Assembly (NCBI GenBank): GCA_019843655.1
Contig: JACDQD010000003.1
Location: 31,980,224 to 32,044,223 of the forward strand
Origin: Lethocerus indicus
Lineage: Eukaryota > Arthropoda > Insecta > Hemiptera > Belostomatidae
Length of the DNA stretch: 64,000 bases
Direction: 5' to 3'
Shown here piece by piece: positions 15,649 through 28,863 of the stretch. The position numbers and the translations under genes are program-made. The first letter of the stretch is position 1. Every line of letters begins with the position of its first letter. The notes under the pieces were generated by a model. That model saw only the letters and a program-made list of their open reading frames with translations, was not told where the DNA came from and made no database searches.

Positions 15649-18600
15649 ATGTCGCGTCTCTCCTACGTCGTGGCCGTCTCAGCCCTCGTGTTGACCGTCC
15701 CGTCTCTCACCACTCTTAGGCGGACGACGAAGAGGATACGTGAGTAGGACGCGTTTTCAATTATTCCCAAATACGATGACCGAACGCAACTCGGCAGCGT
15801 AGATTTCGCGTATTTCGCCGGTGGCTTTGGTCTTTTGCTAGGCGGGTTTCGGCTGCTCGCCATCTTCAGTAGCGGTGTTAGTCACTTTGATGTTTTTTGG
15901 GCAGACCACAAAACAGGTACTCGACAAAACAACTCGATAGCTTCGAAGACGCGAGCAGCAGAGGAACCTTACCCGTTTTTTATTTCTGCTACCGGTTCTT
16001 TAACCTCACACTCTGAACTGATTTCCTCATCCGTTTTTATTCTCAGCTAGTGAAACTTTTCCTCGTTACCGAGAAAAGCGCGCGAGGGAAAACCTCAATC
16101 CACCTTTTTGGCGGCCAATATTCGGTCACCGCTGTCCCTGCAATATCACCAATAAGAGTGCCTCCAATATAATACATTAAACCGTCTGCATTTAGTTTTA
16201 TTTATCGTCACTTGTACACGTATACGTAACAGAAAAACCGTACTGTATGATGGCGGATGAAGCGGTCCCAGTGCCGGACCGTATGTGGCCAACATATCCA
16301 GAGTATCTGAACTTTCTCACGTTCATTTCTTCAAGTTTGTTGTTGTTCGATGTTTGTTTCTTCAAATGTGTTGTTGTTGCAGCCGGCTATATACGCATCT
16401 GTCGAAGGAGTGACCCTAGATTGGAGCAATGCGTCAAGAACTCGGTCGAACTCATCAGGCCGTATCTAAGCAACGGTCAGTCAAATTTTATATATATACA
16501 TTTAAATATACCTTTCATGACAGTTTCTTTCTACGTTTTCCATTCTTCGATCTTCACGCAAACGCACGACTGTCCTCCTGCGGTTGTGTTTAGTCCTCTG
16601 TATTTACCGAATAAAGCGACGTTCGTTAAATTCCACGAAACAGTCAATGTCCTCGGTTAAACGAAATTCATTCCCCTCAGTTTTGATCAAGGCAGTGAAT
16701 ATAGCCTTGGTGTTCATCGTGGCAGTCATTGTCCTTGACTATGAGTTCAGCAACGCGGTCAGTATCTATGATGTTTATCGAGGAAGTAAACGTCCTCTAT
16801 ATTTTTCAAGCAAATCGACGTTCTTTCAGTTTACCAAAGCAGCGAATATCCTTGGGTAATCGAATGATTCATCGTGTTGTTGTCAAGGCAGTGAATGTCC
16901 TTGGTGTTCATCGTGGCAGTCATTGTCCTCGGTCGCGTTTAGCAACGTTGTCATTGATGTTTATCAAGGAAGTAAATATTACCTGTATTTATAATGCAAA
17001 TCGATGTTCATCGAAGTAGTCAATATACTCGGGTAGTCGAATGATTCATGCCAGTTGTTATCAAGGCAGTGAGTATGTCCTTGGTGATGTTCAACAAGCT
17101 AGGCATTTATTTTCCTCTTTCGCCAATTAATCACTTTCTTTTTCCTTTCTTTACCATTTTTATTGCTAATCAGACATGAACCAATAGTTATCGCTATTGT
17201 TCCAGCACTATAAACGCATCGCTGTTATCCTCCTGTCTACTCTTAAAAGGAAAAATGCGTCCTTTTCAGGTATACCCGAGCTGGGCATACCGCCTTGCGA
17301 GCCTCTGAGAGTGCCGGAGATAGTGATGAACCAGGGCCGAGGAGCCGTGGCCATCCAGAGCAAGTACACAAACATCAAAATATACGGACCGACACAGTTC
17401 ATCTTGAAATCTGTCAGGTAAACGGAAAAACCTCTCGCTTTTCTATAGAAAAAAAAATTTCCCAACGCACATTTTCCATTATGTTCGTCCGATTTCGGCT
17501 TTCAAGTCAGTAGCTTCCCGTCTTCCCCTCCTGTTACTGACGGTCAGTATCTTGTCCAGAAGACATTCGCCTATTCATTGTAACTGTATGCAACCCGGAC
17601 AGTAACAACAATCACGTAAAAATTATACGAAATATTCTCATTCTTCTCAATTGAACACAATTCTATACAATTTCGTATTCAATATTCTATACAAAATGTA
17701 ACTTTATCCCGTTTACGGACAAATAGAAAGGGACACGAACTGAGTATGTCAAGAATTCGTGTCAATTTCTCAAAGAAATCTGGACAAAAGTCCCTTACTG
17801 TCGTTGCGCAACGCTTCGCTCGGGACAGAAATTATAGCCTCATAACATTATAGAACATTACTGGGTCCCGAATGGAATATAATGCGAAGAACTTTCACTC
17901 CTCCTCGCTAATTAGCCGGTTTCCTCTCGCGCGCCCCATTATAGACTGGAATAATAATTCTGCGAGGCTTGAATTATGTCAATGGAAGATTGCGCAACGA
18001 AAGTTCGGTCTAGGCTGGTACTTTAGAGCCGGCTAATCGATCTAAATACTAAAAACTATATTGTAACAAAAAGAAAATATAAATCAATAAACACTTGATA
18101 CGCCAAGTTCGGTCTGAATATTCTTCGGCGTAACTTATTTACGGAAATACTGTTTCTTTTTTACAGTCTGGAGCTGGAAAGCGACCGCGTGACCATAAAA
18201 CTCTGGCTGCCCAATCTGTACATGCTCTCGGATTACAGTATCAAGGGAAAAATTCTGATGCTGCCCATCGAAGGCAACGGACTTAGCCAGGGCAACTACT
18301 GTGAGTAATCTACAACTTTTTTCTGTAGAAAATTTGTAGAAAATACACAAATATTACTGCAATTTAATTCTGAACTTGATTGGCTCTCGGCTAGATGTTC
18401 TCGACATCGACACTCATACCAATTTCAGTATCCACACGTCCATTTTAATATGAAGCTATACCATTGCCGATGACAGTAAATATATAGCGTGTCAGTGAAT
18501 GTACTCTCGCGATATTACCGGCGATGGGAAAAGCCGAATCCCCCCAGATTAGGGGTCATTTTTCAATTATTTTTTCACAAAAATCTATGAACGGTGGGAT

Positions 18601-20351
18601 CCGTTATTGGATATCGTGGCGGCCACGTTGAAAAAAAAATTGCAAAAGCATCGATTTTTCCTCAAATCCAACCGTATCACACGTTGTGGATGTTGCTTCA
18701 GATTGACCAATCGAACCGATCCCCGCTCATGAATAACGGATGAATGCAACGGACTCGAATTTCAATGGAGACAAAGCCTCTCGACATTTCCATTTCCCGG
18801 TATTCAATAAATAAACGATTGGAAACGCCGCAAAAACCGAAGTCCGAACGGGGGACGTGCGCTCCGTTGAAACGGGAGTACGTTGGAACGGCCGCATCGA
18901 CCTCAAATTAATATAGACCGACCTGTGGACGCAGACCGCATTCTAAAGGTTGAGGCCGAGATTAAACTTTTCCCGGTACTCGAAAACCGGAAACGGACGC
19001 GGTATCGTTAAGTTCAATCTAATGAAAGGCAGGTTAAAAATGCTAATTTAATCGATATAGCTGTACCCAACGCAATCAACCTAGTACTGCAGGGTAGATC
19101 TGAACTAGGCTCCTGTTACTGCCTGTGATCTCATCCTGCACGGGATTCTGTACAGAAGAAGTTGGAACAGAGTAGACGGACTTTAGACTAGGAGCCAAAT
19201 AGCTGCTTAGCCGCGGTGTGGTTAAATTTTAGACTTCATGTTCGGATATAATCACCTGTGTTTTTTTGCAGAGAATGCCCGGCGGCAGGTGAAAATTTAA
19301 GCCGTTAAATAAAATACTCCGACGAGTACAATAGTAGTCCAATAACTGTCCTCGACAGTTTATTGGAGTGAAATCTGAAATAAGGTCCGGGATATTATTT
19401 TTACTACAATTTTTAAAATTATATCCAGTGACATTGGTGTACTGTAGACGTAGGAACCACGCCCAATTTGATGGTACCCCTTTGTACGGTAATGGTATTC
19501 CTCCGAAATGTAATGGTATTCTCAGAAAGTGTTTTTGGCTCGGTTCTAAGGCTGACCAACGAGGACAGACAACCGATTTAGCGTCTGGTGATGGAAGGCC
19601 CGATTAAAAAGTGAGCATTTCCTGATCCTCGGAAACTCCTATTTTTTTCGTAGATTTGTTGTGTTTCTGTCTCCTCTCGCCGGTGTGGTCTCTCGCTAGA
19701 CCGGTTTCGGCTGCTCGCCATCTTCAGCAGCGGTGTTAGTCACTGTTGGCACTTTGGATGTTTTTCGGGCATCCTCACTGCACCGAAGATGGCCACCAGC
19801 CGAAACCGGTCTAGCGAAAGACGAAACCGGCGAGAGGAGACAGAAACACAACAAATCTACGTAATACCAACCGCTCGCAGACCACAAAACAGGTATGTTA
19901 ATCCTATTTTTTTCCTATTTTTTCTTTTTTTTTAATTTAAAGTCACAACTGGAATTTGCAGCTGACATCGAGGCGACGGCGGTGATGCAGGGCGAACAGG
20001 TGCTGAAGAACGGCAAGATATTCTTCAACGTCGTCGACTTCATCGTCAGTTTCGTGATCGGACACGCCGACATCCACCTCAGCCATTTGTTCAACGGCGA
20101 CCGCCAGCTCGGTGAGTGCGCTGACACAATATCTGTTTTTCCGGATGAGCTGTTTGTTTAAACTGTCGCTGACTGTCCGTTTCTTTGTTCCCTTTCCAGG
20201 GGACGCCATGAACGCCTTCTTGAACGAGAACTGGAGGAACGTCGTCCAAGACATCCAGCCGGTGCTGGAGCGGACCATAGGGGACCTGTTCAAGAAATTT
20301 TCAAACAGGATATACCACAAGTTCCCCATCGACGAACTTCTGCCCCCCTAA
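15649..20351 (+). CDS. Takeout/JHBP-family gene B
   Basis: Exons 15649-15739, 16383-16475, 17270-17417, 18167-18300, 19962-20111 and 20200-20351 give 255 residues. Exon 1 encodes a signal peptide (MSRLSYVVAVSALVLTVPSL). The family cysteine pair is ICRRSDPRLEQC, followed by GIPELGIPPCEPLRVP, the strongest takeout signature. The C-terminal half has HLSHLFNGDRQLG and then NAFLNENWRNVVQDI, and the end is HKFPIDELLPP, all canonical for takeout. The product is probably a secreted hemolymph or antennal carrier of a hydrophobic ligand; the ligand cannot be told. The frame is open upstream of ATG15649, but only this Met starts a signal peptide. Exons 2, 3 and 4 have the same lengths as gene A (93, 148, 134), showing tandem duplication. 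AATAAA at 20543 is a likely poly(A) signal. Confidence 0.9.
15798..15918 (+). mobile_element. Deletion derivative of Penelope-like element
   Basis: The left arm from GTAGATTTCGCG through the antisense hammerhead-like region (15837-15873, degenerate) is joined directly to the 3' tail CAGACCACAAAACAGGTACT. The loop and most of the 3' arm are missing. Intron 1 of takeout B. Confidence 0.65.
16610..17110 (+). repeat. Intronic minisatellite, 178-196 bp units
   Basis: CAAGGCAGTGAAT-type units start at 16688, 16884 and 17062 (spacing 196 and 178). Each contains smaller related blocks such as GGCAGTCATTGTCCT. In intron 2 of takeout B; open frames through it are repeat artefacts. Confidence 0.8.
19650..19901 (+). 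mobile_element. Penelope-like element copy with exact 13-bp target duplication
   Basis: It is flanked by TCCTATTTTTTTC at 19637-19649 and 19902-19914. The left arm holds an antisense hammerhead-like motif with stem I extended to CGCTA/TAGCG (about 19695-19731). The right arm is deleted across CTGA, so only the GAAACCGGTCTAGCG half of the motif remains. It ends AGGTATGTTAA. It sits less than 70 bp upstream of exon 5 of takeout B. Confidence 0.85.
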
Positions 20352-20379
20352 ATGCGGAATTTACACTTCATTGCTAGAA

Positions 20380-20515
20380 TACCGCTCGGCTACGACCGGT
20401 TTCGGATTCTCGCCATCTCCAGTCGCATTCCGTCAATAGAACAGTCCTATACTAGAGTGTTGAACTATCGGTATCTCACTGTGGGATGCGACTGAAGGTG
20501 GCGAGTGGGAGAAAC
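20380..20515. mobile_element. Degenerate PLE arm pair in 3' UTR of takeout B
   Basis: CTCGCCATCTCCAGTCGCAT (near 20411) and its inverted partner ATGCGACTGAAGGTGGCGAG (near 20480) form a hairpin. ACCGGTTTCGG beside the left half shows relation to the PLE arm. Both hammerhead cores are mutated (CTGGAGA, CTGAAGG). It lies between the stop codon and the AATAAA at 20543, so it is probably transcribed in the 3' UTR. Confidence 0.55.
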
Positions 20516-20542
20516 TTATGTAGCTTAGGGAAAAGAGTATGC

Positions 20543-20548
20543 AATAAA
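20543..20548 (+). terminator. Poly(A) signal of takeout B
   Basis: AATAAA 192 nt after the stop codon; a second lies at about 20643. These are the first two on this strand after the gene. Confidence 0.55.
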
Positions 20549-22513
20549 CACGACTGGCATTCTTCGTGTGAAATTACTGGGAAGATGACGGATGGAATTT
20601 CCGCCTGTAGTATTTCTATTAACAATAACAAGTTCGGATAATAAATAAACGTTATTTCATTCTTCGTTTTCTTTATTTTTGGGGGTCAAACTTGCAATAA
20701 CAAAAAGCAGCAGGTAGGCAGGTGGGTAGGCCACGAATGGTACTAATGGTACGCTACTGTATTCAGAGTGTCGCGGTTACTCAATAGGATAGAGTCATGC
20801 GGTGAGCGACCCGGTTTCTGTTTTGGCTCGTGCTGTGGTGTTGTAGAACACAGAGCGAGTCAATATGGAAGTCATGGAACACTGTTAGTGTTGCCTCACA
20901 TAGACGTGTGCTTCTCTGCAAACACACAAAACAGTCTGCGTACGCGACCCCGATGTAAATTTCCCCGATTAAATACAAGCCCGGTCGGACAATTTATGGC
21001 GAAACTCGATAACGAGAAGAGAGGACTCTAAGCAATATTTGGATTTGGGACGGGCGGAGGTTGCAACCGCGAGCGGAATTTCGAATGACCACCAACCGAC
21101 CAACTTCCGGCAGAATTGTTGCGCAACCCTGAGGGCGCCGATTATTTCCGTTTTTGGAGGACACTCGAGTGATTTCTAGCGGGGACTTAGAGGCGTACTT
21201 ACTAAGTTCTTGGTGTCAAACCGACGTCGGGAACGGGTCAGTGATGAGGAGGAAGGAACGATTCAATTCTGAACGAAAGGTCGATGAACCGGTCATCAGG
21301 ACAGAACTCTCCAACCAGAATTGAGAATAAAATAGAGGATAAACAGCGATAACGAGAACGAGTTTGTTCTTACGAACGGGAAACTGCAACCGTGTTCCAG
21401 ACGACTGTTCCAGGAATCGCTACCTGCCATTTCCAATTCCAATGGAAAGTCAATACGAGAACGGAGCTTTAAGTTGGATCGGCCTTGTCCCGGTTGTCCC
21501 AATCCGGAGGACGGCCGGCGCGAAGATCGCTCCAATTTATTATTAAGTCCTATAAAACAGCGCTCCCATAAAAGCGAGAGAGATAGATAGATCGAGAAAA
21601 AGAGAGAGAGAGAGAGAGAGTCAAGTTCAAACACGACCGGCCAATTAAAATTCTAGAACGTCCTTCGACCTTTAACAAGCTATAATCGACCGTCGACAGC
21701 TAATTACGACGTCATTGATAAAAATAAGTCGGCCGTGTAAAGTTTTCGCGTTCTGAGGTTTCGAATATCATCGATCTTTCGAATTGTCGCTCCATTTCGT
21801 CTCGGTAGCCCCATCCACTAAACCCTGAATTCATAAAATGAATTTAAATAAGTAGAACAGCACACTAGCACTATCTGTGGTTCCAAACGTAGTAAAAACT
21901 GCACGCTTTTTTAATGATACATCGGTAGAGTTTATAACGTCATTTAGAGTGTTAACCATAAATGATAAATAATTATAACGCCTGTAGGAATACGTGAAAA
22001 AATCTAGTACAGTAATCAATACTTTCCTGTTATTTACAGCACTTAATTATAATCTTAGGCGAAGGCCGAACGCCGCCTTTGCGATCGTCAGCTACCGATA
22101 GCAATATCAATTTCTGTGCCTGCGGTGTATCATCGACGCCGTCCACGGAATTCCCATATATTTTTATTTGTACGACATAATGTATTATTACATCAATTTG
22201 CACCCAGTGAAAGTTGCAAAAACGTTGTCTGGGTTGGGAACGAGGGCGAAATGAGCGTTCTAAATCGGCCCTTTATAAAGCCAGAGCTCGCCTTCAGAGT
22301 TAGGCATACTTTTAAATGGAGTTAACATATTGCCCAACTTCTGAAGAGAAAGTAATAATTTACTTACTTATTGTGAGTACTTACCTAGTATTGTGAGTGT
22401 CACTGTTGCTATCGCAGTTTAATATTGTTGGAACTTTTGTAGTAAGTTTCACATTGTTGGAGTAATATTTATTGAGTTCTTGTTAAATTATTGTAATGAC
22501 GGTTTTTATTATT

Positions 22514-22932
22514 GAAGATTTCGTGTTTTTCTGCCTCCTCTCGCTGGTTTAGTCTTCTGCTGGACCGGTATCGGCCGCTCGCCGTCTTCAGTAGCGGTGT
22601 TAGTCACTTTGGCTCCTGTACTGTCACTGTGGTGGTTGTCTGTTCCTCGCGTGTCTACATAAGTGTCTTGTTATTGTGTTTTTAGGGGATGTTGTTTGTC
22701 TTATTTGGGTTGGGAGGTATTCTGTTAATCGGCTTAAGTACAAGTGACAGTGACAGTGCAGTGAGGATGCCCGAAAAACATCCAAAGTGCCAGTAGTGAC
22801 TAAGACCGCTACTGAAGATGGCGAGCGACCGAAACCGGTCTAGCAAAGACCAAACCAGCGAGAGGAGACAGAAACATATGAAATCTACGGTATTCCATCC
22901 GCTCGCAGATCACAAAACAGGTATTCTAAACT
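22514..22932 (+). mobile_element. Penelope-like element copy with exact 13-bp target duplication
   Basis: GGTTTTTATTATT occurs at 22501-22513 and 22933-22945, exactly flanking the element. Left arm has an antisense hammerhead-like motif (22559-22595), right arm a sense one (22808-22844). The 3' end is AGGTATTCTAAACT. The best-defined insertion in the window. Confidence 0.9.
22808..22844 (+). ncRNA. Hammerhead-ribozyme-like motif in PLE arm
   Basis: GCTA + CTGAAGA + TGGCGAGCGACC + GAAA + CCGGTC + TAGC. Core residues are intact; stem II pairing is weakened by GACC in place of GGCC or AGCC. Confidence 0.5.
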
Positions 22933-23443
22933 GGTTTTTATTATTATTTAAAGACCTTATTTATGGTTACCGCCTTAGGCCCGGTCCAGCCCTTGTCGGT
23001 GAGGGGTAGGCTGACCGAATTAGAACTCAGATCACTCTATCATCCCGGCTTCTGGTGGTCATTTCTGTTACTGAATTATATATATTTAATTATTTTTTTG
23101 AAAAATCCTGTAATCCATTTCTCGCCGAAAATAACTTATATGTGTATACACAGTATATAAAGTAAATGAAAATTATAACAAGGGAATGTCATCGGACAAT
23201 TCCACAGCAGCGTACCAATGAGTTACCGATCTTGAATTTCGATCATGACCGGTGAAGGTTAGAGCAGTAAGGAAGGTGTCATTACTTCCCTATGGATTAT
23301 GGGCCATAATCTGGGATACACAGTGCAAGAACGGAAGTATTAAAGTGAAGCCCAACCGGAAGTGCGTTGGTGATGGGAACCCGGAAGGGAGGAGACAAGC
23401 GCACGGTACAACACCTGAATGTTCGTATCTGTTCAGAATTCAT

Positions 23444-23559
23444 CTTCAGTAGCGGTGTTAATCACTTTCGGCACTTTGGATGTTTTTCGTCCATCCTCAC
23501 TGCACTGTCACTGTCACTTGTGACACATATTTTCCCCAAAGATCACAATAACAAAACAT

Positions 23560-23614
<55 letters not shown>

Positions 23615-23840
23615 ACACATACGACAAACAGACAACCACCACAATACCAGTGACAGTGACAGTGCAGTGAGGATGCCCGAAAAACATCCAAAGTGCCAAA
23701 ATGACTAACACCGCTACTGAAGATGGCGAGCGGCCGAAACCGGTCTAGCAAAAGATTAAACCAGCGAGAGGAAACAGAAACACACGAAATCTACGGTATT
23801 CCAATCCCTCGCAGACCATAAAACAGGTATGTTAAACTGA
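23444..23840 (+). mobile_element. 5'-truncated Penelope-like element copy with (TA)n
   Basis: The left end begins abruptly at CTTCAGTAGCGG, inside the arm. TCAGAATTCAT flanks it at 23433-23443 and 23841-23851, an 11-bp target duplication. A (TA)n tract (about 23564-23611) fills the centre. A sense hammerhead-like motif lies at 23713-23749, with stem II GGC-GAGC-GGCC and intact core. The 3' end is AGGTATGTTAAACTGA. Confidence 0.85.
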
Positions 23841-24087
23841 TCAGAATTCATAGAATAAAATTGAATTTGACGATTATATACTTTTTACGTTAATTCCAAA
23901 AGCAGAGCTATACCCATTGGGTATATGTGTTATGTCGACGTGGTTTAGATAGATAATAGTACAGAAAAACAATTCTCAAACAAAAAATTCCACGCGAAAA
24001 TTATTTATACTTTTCGACAGGACGAATAGTTCTGCTGGCGTGAAAGTGGCCGCGGTCTATACCTCGTCTATTATTTCCTGGAATACT

Positions 24088-24123
24088 CTGATCATGGCGA
24101 AAAGCCAATACCGGTCCAATGTC
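24088..24123 (+). mobile_element. Old, diverged PLE hammerhead relic
   Basis: CTGATCATGGCGAAAAGCC followed by AATACCGGTCC keeps the order of the hammerhead elements (CTGA-x-GA-like, GGC/GCC stem, ACCGGTC), but G8 and GAAA are altered. Probably an ancient insertion. Confidence 0.3.
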
Positions 24124-25106
24124 CCCGGCTAAATGCCTCGCACACCCAGACCGCCTATTCCACCGCGCACTTTCATGTCACCATAACCAGTTCTTAAATA
24201 TTATGTATCGATTCTCGATTAAAACTGTCTCCGGAAAACACAGTGAGTGGTACTCCATTGGAAGGGTTGTTGCCCTTTTCCATTCCGAGGCAGACTCGGA
24301 TGTTGCAATATATTGTGACTCATGCGATTCACTCGAATACTTCTGATGAATAATGACAGACGCGAATTTACGGGATAAAGGCAGATTATTTACTTTAGGT
24401 TGTTTATGTATACATTCCTGTCGGTCGTTTCCCAGAAACCGATGAATACATATATACATATATACATATAAGAAGTTTTGGACAGTTTATGGGTTTGGAT
24501 GGACCAGAAAAGCAAATTGTTGTTGTTTGTCCGAAAAGTACTTCGGAGATTCGCTCTTTTTGTAGCTTCGTTTTGTAGAAATAAGCGCAATAAATTTTCG
24601 TCCAATGAATTGGTATATTATTGTCGCAAATCCGTATGGAAGCTTCCTATGTAAATAGTCAAATTTACGAATAAGCTTACAGAAATCTTTACAGGAAAAC
24701 CGTATCAGCATTCCACCACTGGCCACTAGCCACTGCCCCCCACCAACGATTTTGCGAATTCGTCAACTGTTGGTATCTTGAAGCAAAAACATTTTCGGTT
24801 GTGATGGCCTGTTATTAATTATTAATTGTGAAGGATGCAACTGACTGGAATATGTGCCTGAACACGTAGTGTACATAGAGTGGTAGTTGATGGTAGTGGT
24901 GGGGTCTCTAGAGGGGGGTCCTCTCTCTCTCTCTCTCTCCCTCCTCCCCCCCCCCTGCTGTTCAGGTGCAGTGTAGCTGTGAGGAGGACCAGCGCATTGT
25001 TGGTCCGACCTCGGTGGTGCTGCCCGCCGGCTCTCTCCACAGCCTCCTCCGGCTCCAGGTTCACCGACCGACCGACCGCTTCCCGCAGCTCTTCCGGGTC
25101 TTCGGC

Positions 25107-28100
25107 ATGAACGCCTCAGGCTCAGTCCACAGCCTCGTCGCCGGTTCCGTCGTCCTCCTCGTCGCCCTCGTCCTCCTCCTGCCCGCACAGACGGAATCCG
25201 CCCACAAATTGTTGAACAAACAACGTGAGTACATTGCCGCCCCGCGCGTAAAATCAATTTCGATACTCTAATTCAGTCTCCCGTCGCCCGAGAGTCCGCC
25301 GTCGCCGGGAAGACGCGTCACCGCCATCGGGACATCCTGGAAGAAAATAACAAAAACACCTGTCGATTAGATCTTCGGTCGAAGCCCGACGATGGAACCG
25401 GTAAGATTTCGGATAGAGCCCACTCACAGGAGGTTTTAAAACACGGTTGGGGTTCCGTGTTCAATCAAGCGTTCTTACATCGACTGTATTTCGCCAGTAA
25501 AATGTATTTTCAATGTACACGTTTGACGGGGGCGTAACTGATTTCGGCCGTCCGCCATCGCCACCGGGGCAGCGAGACCTGTCGGCGCTCTTCCTCGAGA
25601 ACGGAGGAAAATAAGATAAACGCCCTCGTCCGCTCGGTTCCGAGCTTCGCGTTTCACGAACGTGAATCGTAGCATCGTGTCCGCAGACGATGACACCGTC
25701 TCAATCGACACGGAACGGAGTAGTCCAGTCGTGGATATTTACAATTAATACAATATTTCTTCGTATATAATAAATAATTAGTTTAACATACCTCTTTTGT
25801 GGTCTGCGAGGGTTGGAATACCGTAGATTTTTTTGTGTCCCTGTGCAGACTGTCACTTGTACTGTCTGTGACAGTAAGGATGCCCGAAAAACATCCAAAC
25901 TGCCAATCCAAACTAACACCGCTACTGATGATGGCGCGCAGCCGAAACCGGCCTAGCAAAAGACCAAACCATCGAGAGGAGAGAGAAACACAACAAATCT
26001 ACAATAAATAATAACCGCATATTCCGGCAAGCAGGCCTGATTAATGTTTCATGTTCGCCGTAGTACAAAACGTTTAATTTTTAGCCAGAAAATATTAAAA
26101 CGATGTCTTAAAAACGCAATACCGTACAGCTATTTTCCCTATGATCCTATTGTTTTTGACTTGTTGTTGGAATAGTGTTTCAGACTGTTTTGTCCTACTC
26201 CCATCAGTCTTATGGAAGTTTAAGTTTAATATCTACAACAAGTTTTAAATGTTGCCCCCGTACCTTATCGTCGTCGTGTTCTGTAGGACAATATTCAGCA
26301 TCCTGTGACGGAAGATACTAGCGGTTGTTTTCCGCGACCAGAACTTCGTGTCATTGACTTGCTTGCACGCTTACATCACGCGATGTTGCGGACGATTTTC
26401 GCTCATTTTCAGTCGAACCCTGACGACTGGACCGGTAGGAGTACCGAAACGTCGGAAACGGAAAGAATAGGTGCAAACCCCTTTCGACGTGGGGTCGCTC
26501 CCAAACACGTCGACCCCTGCCCAACCCTGATATATTTCGGAAACATCAGGCGATATTACCGGAAGCCGGTCAGTGACAAGACTGTTCTTCACACGCCGTT
26601 CCAGTCTTTTGAAGTTCTTTCGGTCAGACGCTCGAAAACTTTCTCCGTGTTTCCGGGGTATGTAACTTTGTGCGACGGGGCCGACGGGCGAGAGTCGGCT
26701 ACGGAAAATCGCAGGGGTGATTATATAAAAAGTCGAGTTATGTAACTCCGGCCGGGTTATATACCACGGTCACCGCCGCCGATTGTGGTATGATCGCCGG
26801 TCGGTGGTTCGATTCCGGCTGGCGGTCCGATTCGAATACGCTCAAACACTGAGCATTCTTCTTATTTTAAGTCTACAATTTTTTAAAACAATATTCAGCG
26901 ACAGCGCGATTCGATGACACGGACGTACTTTGGACGGAGAGTCCGCCCGTCGATGGTACTCCTGCTCCAGACATCGCGTGGAGATTTCCTCTTGAGGCGG
27001 CGCTCGGGATTTTCACAAAGGTGATGGCGCCACGAGTACTCTGTCTCTCTGTATTACGATTTATATACGAACAGGTTTTTCAAATCCGAAACTGAAGATG
27101 CCGAGGTTAACAATTTTACGAAGATCCTCCTGCGTCATTTCCAGTTACATTTTGAGCCGGATTATTTTTGAACATTTTTCACAATTCGTCATAATTATTT
27201 CCATCGCTTATTGATTAAGTAGTGCTTAAGAATCTTCAAATCTGAATTGATCGAGCGGTTAGAAACATAATGCGGAGCGTTGATACTATTTTACAGAACA
27301 ATGACAGATTTAAACGATTGAACAGACACTAAGCTCAATCAATGCTAACTTGAATTACTCTTTATTCGCATTACGCGTGTCCTTCTTTAATTGACTGAAA
27401 CCGGAATTTTTCTACGGTAAATTGAATTCGACTGAGCTTTTCAGACCAAAACAATGCGTAATACCGTACATCTCCTGCTAGGCGTTTCCACGCAGAAGTC
27501 TAACTTTTCCAATTTCCATTACATTTTCCTTTGTCCTGTTTTTGTACGAAAACACACTTGAGCGGCAGTATATCGTGTTGCCGCCATGCGAGCTGTTATT
27601 ACACCGAGTAAAACCCGAGCATAATTTCGAACTGTACAGCTCTTTGTGCCTGTACAGCACGAAAGTGTAGAAAGGGGGATGGATGATGTAACATTTTTGA
27701 AAGTCTATTTAATTCAAAGAATATAACCTTTGTCCCTTTAAAATGTGTTCCGCTCCACTGGGAGAAAAGGCATTAAGAAAAACTTATTTAGACGATTGAA
27801 TTCAGCACTGAACATCGAAAAGCAATTTGTGCTTTCAATGGACGTTTTCAAATTAAGTCTTCTATCGTACGATGTATTGTATTATTGTAGTTATTGGGAA
27901 CTAACAATCGATTTTTGGGCCTAACAATTATGACATGTATTATGTGTTTCAGTATTTACACACATGTGCGGAACCTATCAAACTGTCCTCACGAAAATAA
28001 GGTGACGTTTTTATTTGAAGTTTCAATTTTAAATCAGGCAATCGCTTTCTAGTATCATTCGTGGAAAGCCAGTTCGACGCCAATTAGCACGAACTTTCTT

Positions 28101-28796
28101 CATTTCATCGCTGTTGAACTTTCGTGCCCCACCACTATCGGCCCTGTCCATAGGACCGATTCGAAAGTGTCACTATTCGGGTAAAATTACAAACGTCGAA
28201 ATTTGTAATCGAAGGCGAAACGTATTTTCAATTTATTACTCCAATTACAAATTACAATTGAGCAGAGAGAACTGAACAAATAATTTTATTTTTTTTAAGA
28301 AACATGACACGTAACTTCACTACTCAACGTTAGTTGAACATGTACAGTAGTGAATATTGAGTAGTGAACATAATTTATATTTTCGATCTCATGCCTACAT
28401 TCGTTCGTTCGGTCTTGCACTGGACCGGTTTCGGCCGCTTGGCGTCTTCAACAGCGTTCCTCCGACTGGGCTGCCGTCGAGGCATCCTGTCTATCAGGCG
28501 TAACTGAGAAGCCGAAACCGGTCTAGAACAAACATAAGAACAAATCAAAAGGTAGAGTCTAGTGCAAGATCCGTACGAATCTGCAAATTCCACACTACGA
28601 CATGTGTGTATATATATGTACGTATATATTTGTTTATTGGGTTCACATATACTGTTGTCCGAGTGCAACGGGTTTTTCGGATACCGGTTTTTCTTGTCCC
28701 CTGCGCAATTTCTCCTGTTCGCCATATCTACCGGTTGCATCATGCGCAACTGCCGACATACGTTCTGCCCAATCAGAAAAAATGTCCACACACTCT

Positions 28797-28863
<67 letters not shown>

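Larger units (their letters stand above)
20352..25106. other. Intergenic region between takeout B and C
   Basis: About 4.75 kb. It contains the takeout B 3' UTR with its poly(A) signal, two PLE copies (22514-22932, 23444-23840) and an older PLE relic (24088-24123). A (GA)n tract lies at about 21600-21620 and a (CT)n tract at about 24921-24940, just upstream of takeout C. No gene was recognised; open frames near 20768 and 21296 lack motifs. Confidence 0.6.

Noticed and set aside
16247..16660. ATG at 16247 as the start of takeout B
   Set aside because: It would read through the exon 2 acceptor and gives no clean signal peptide; exon 1 at 15649 has both the signal and the right splice phase.
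24763..25257. 164-codon minus-strand frame rich in Arg and Gly
   Set aside because: It lies antisense to the GC-rich signal-peptide exon of takeout C and its composition follows that exon.
26770..26835. tRNA gene suggested by GGTTCGATTCC
   Set aside because: A good B-box word, but no matching A box, T-stem or acceptor stem can be drawn.
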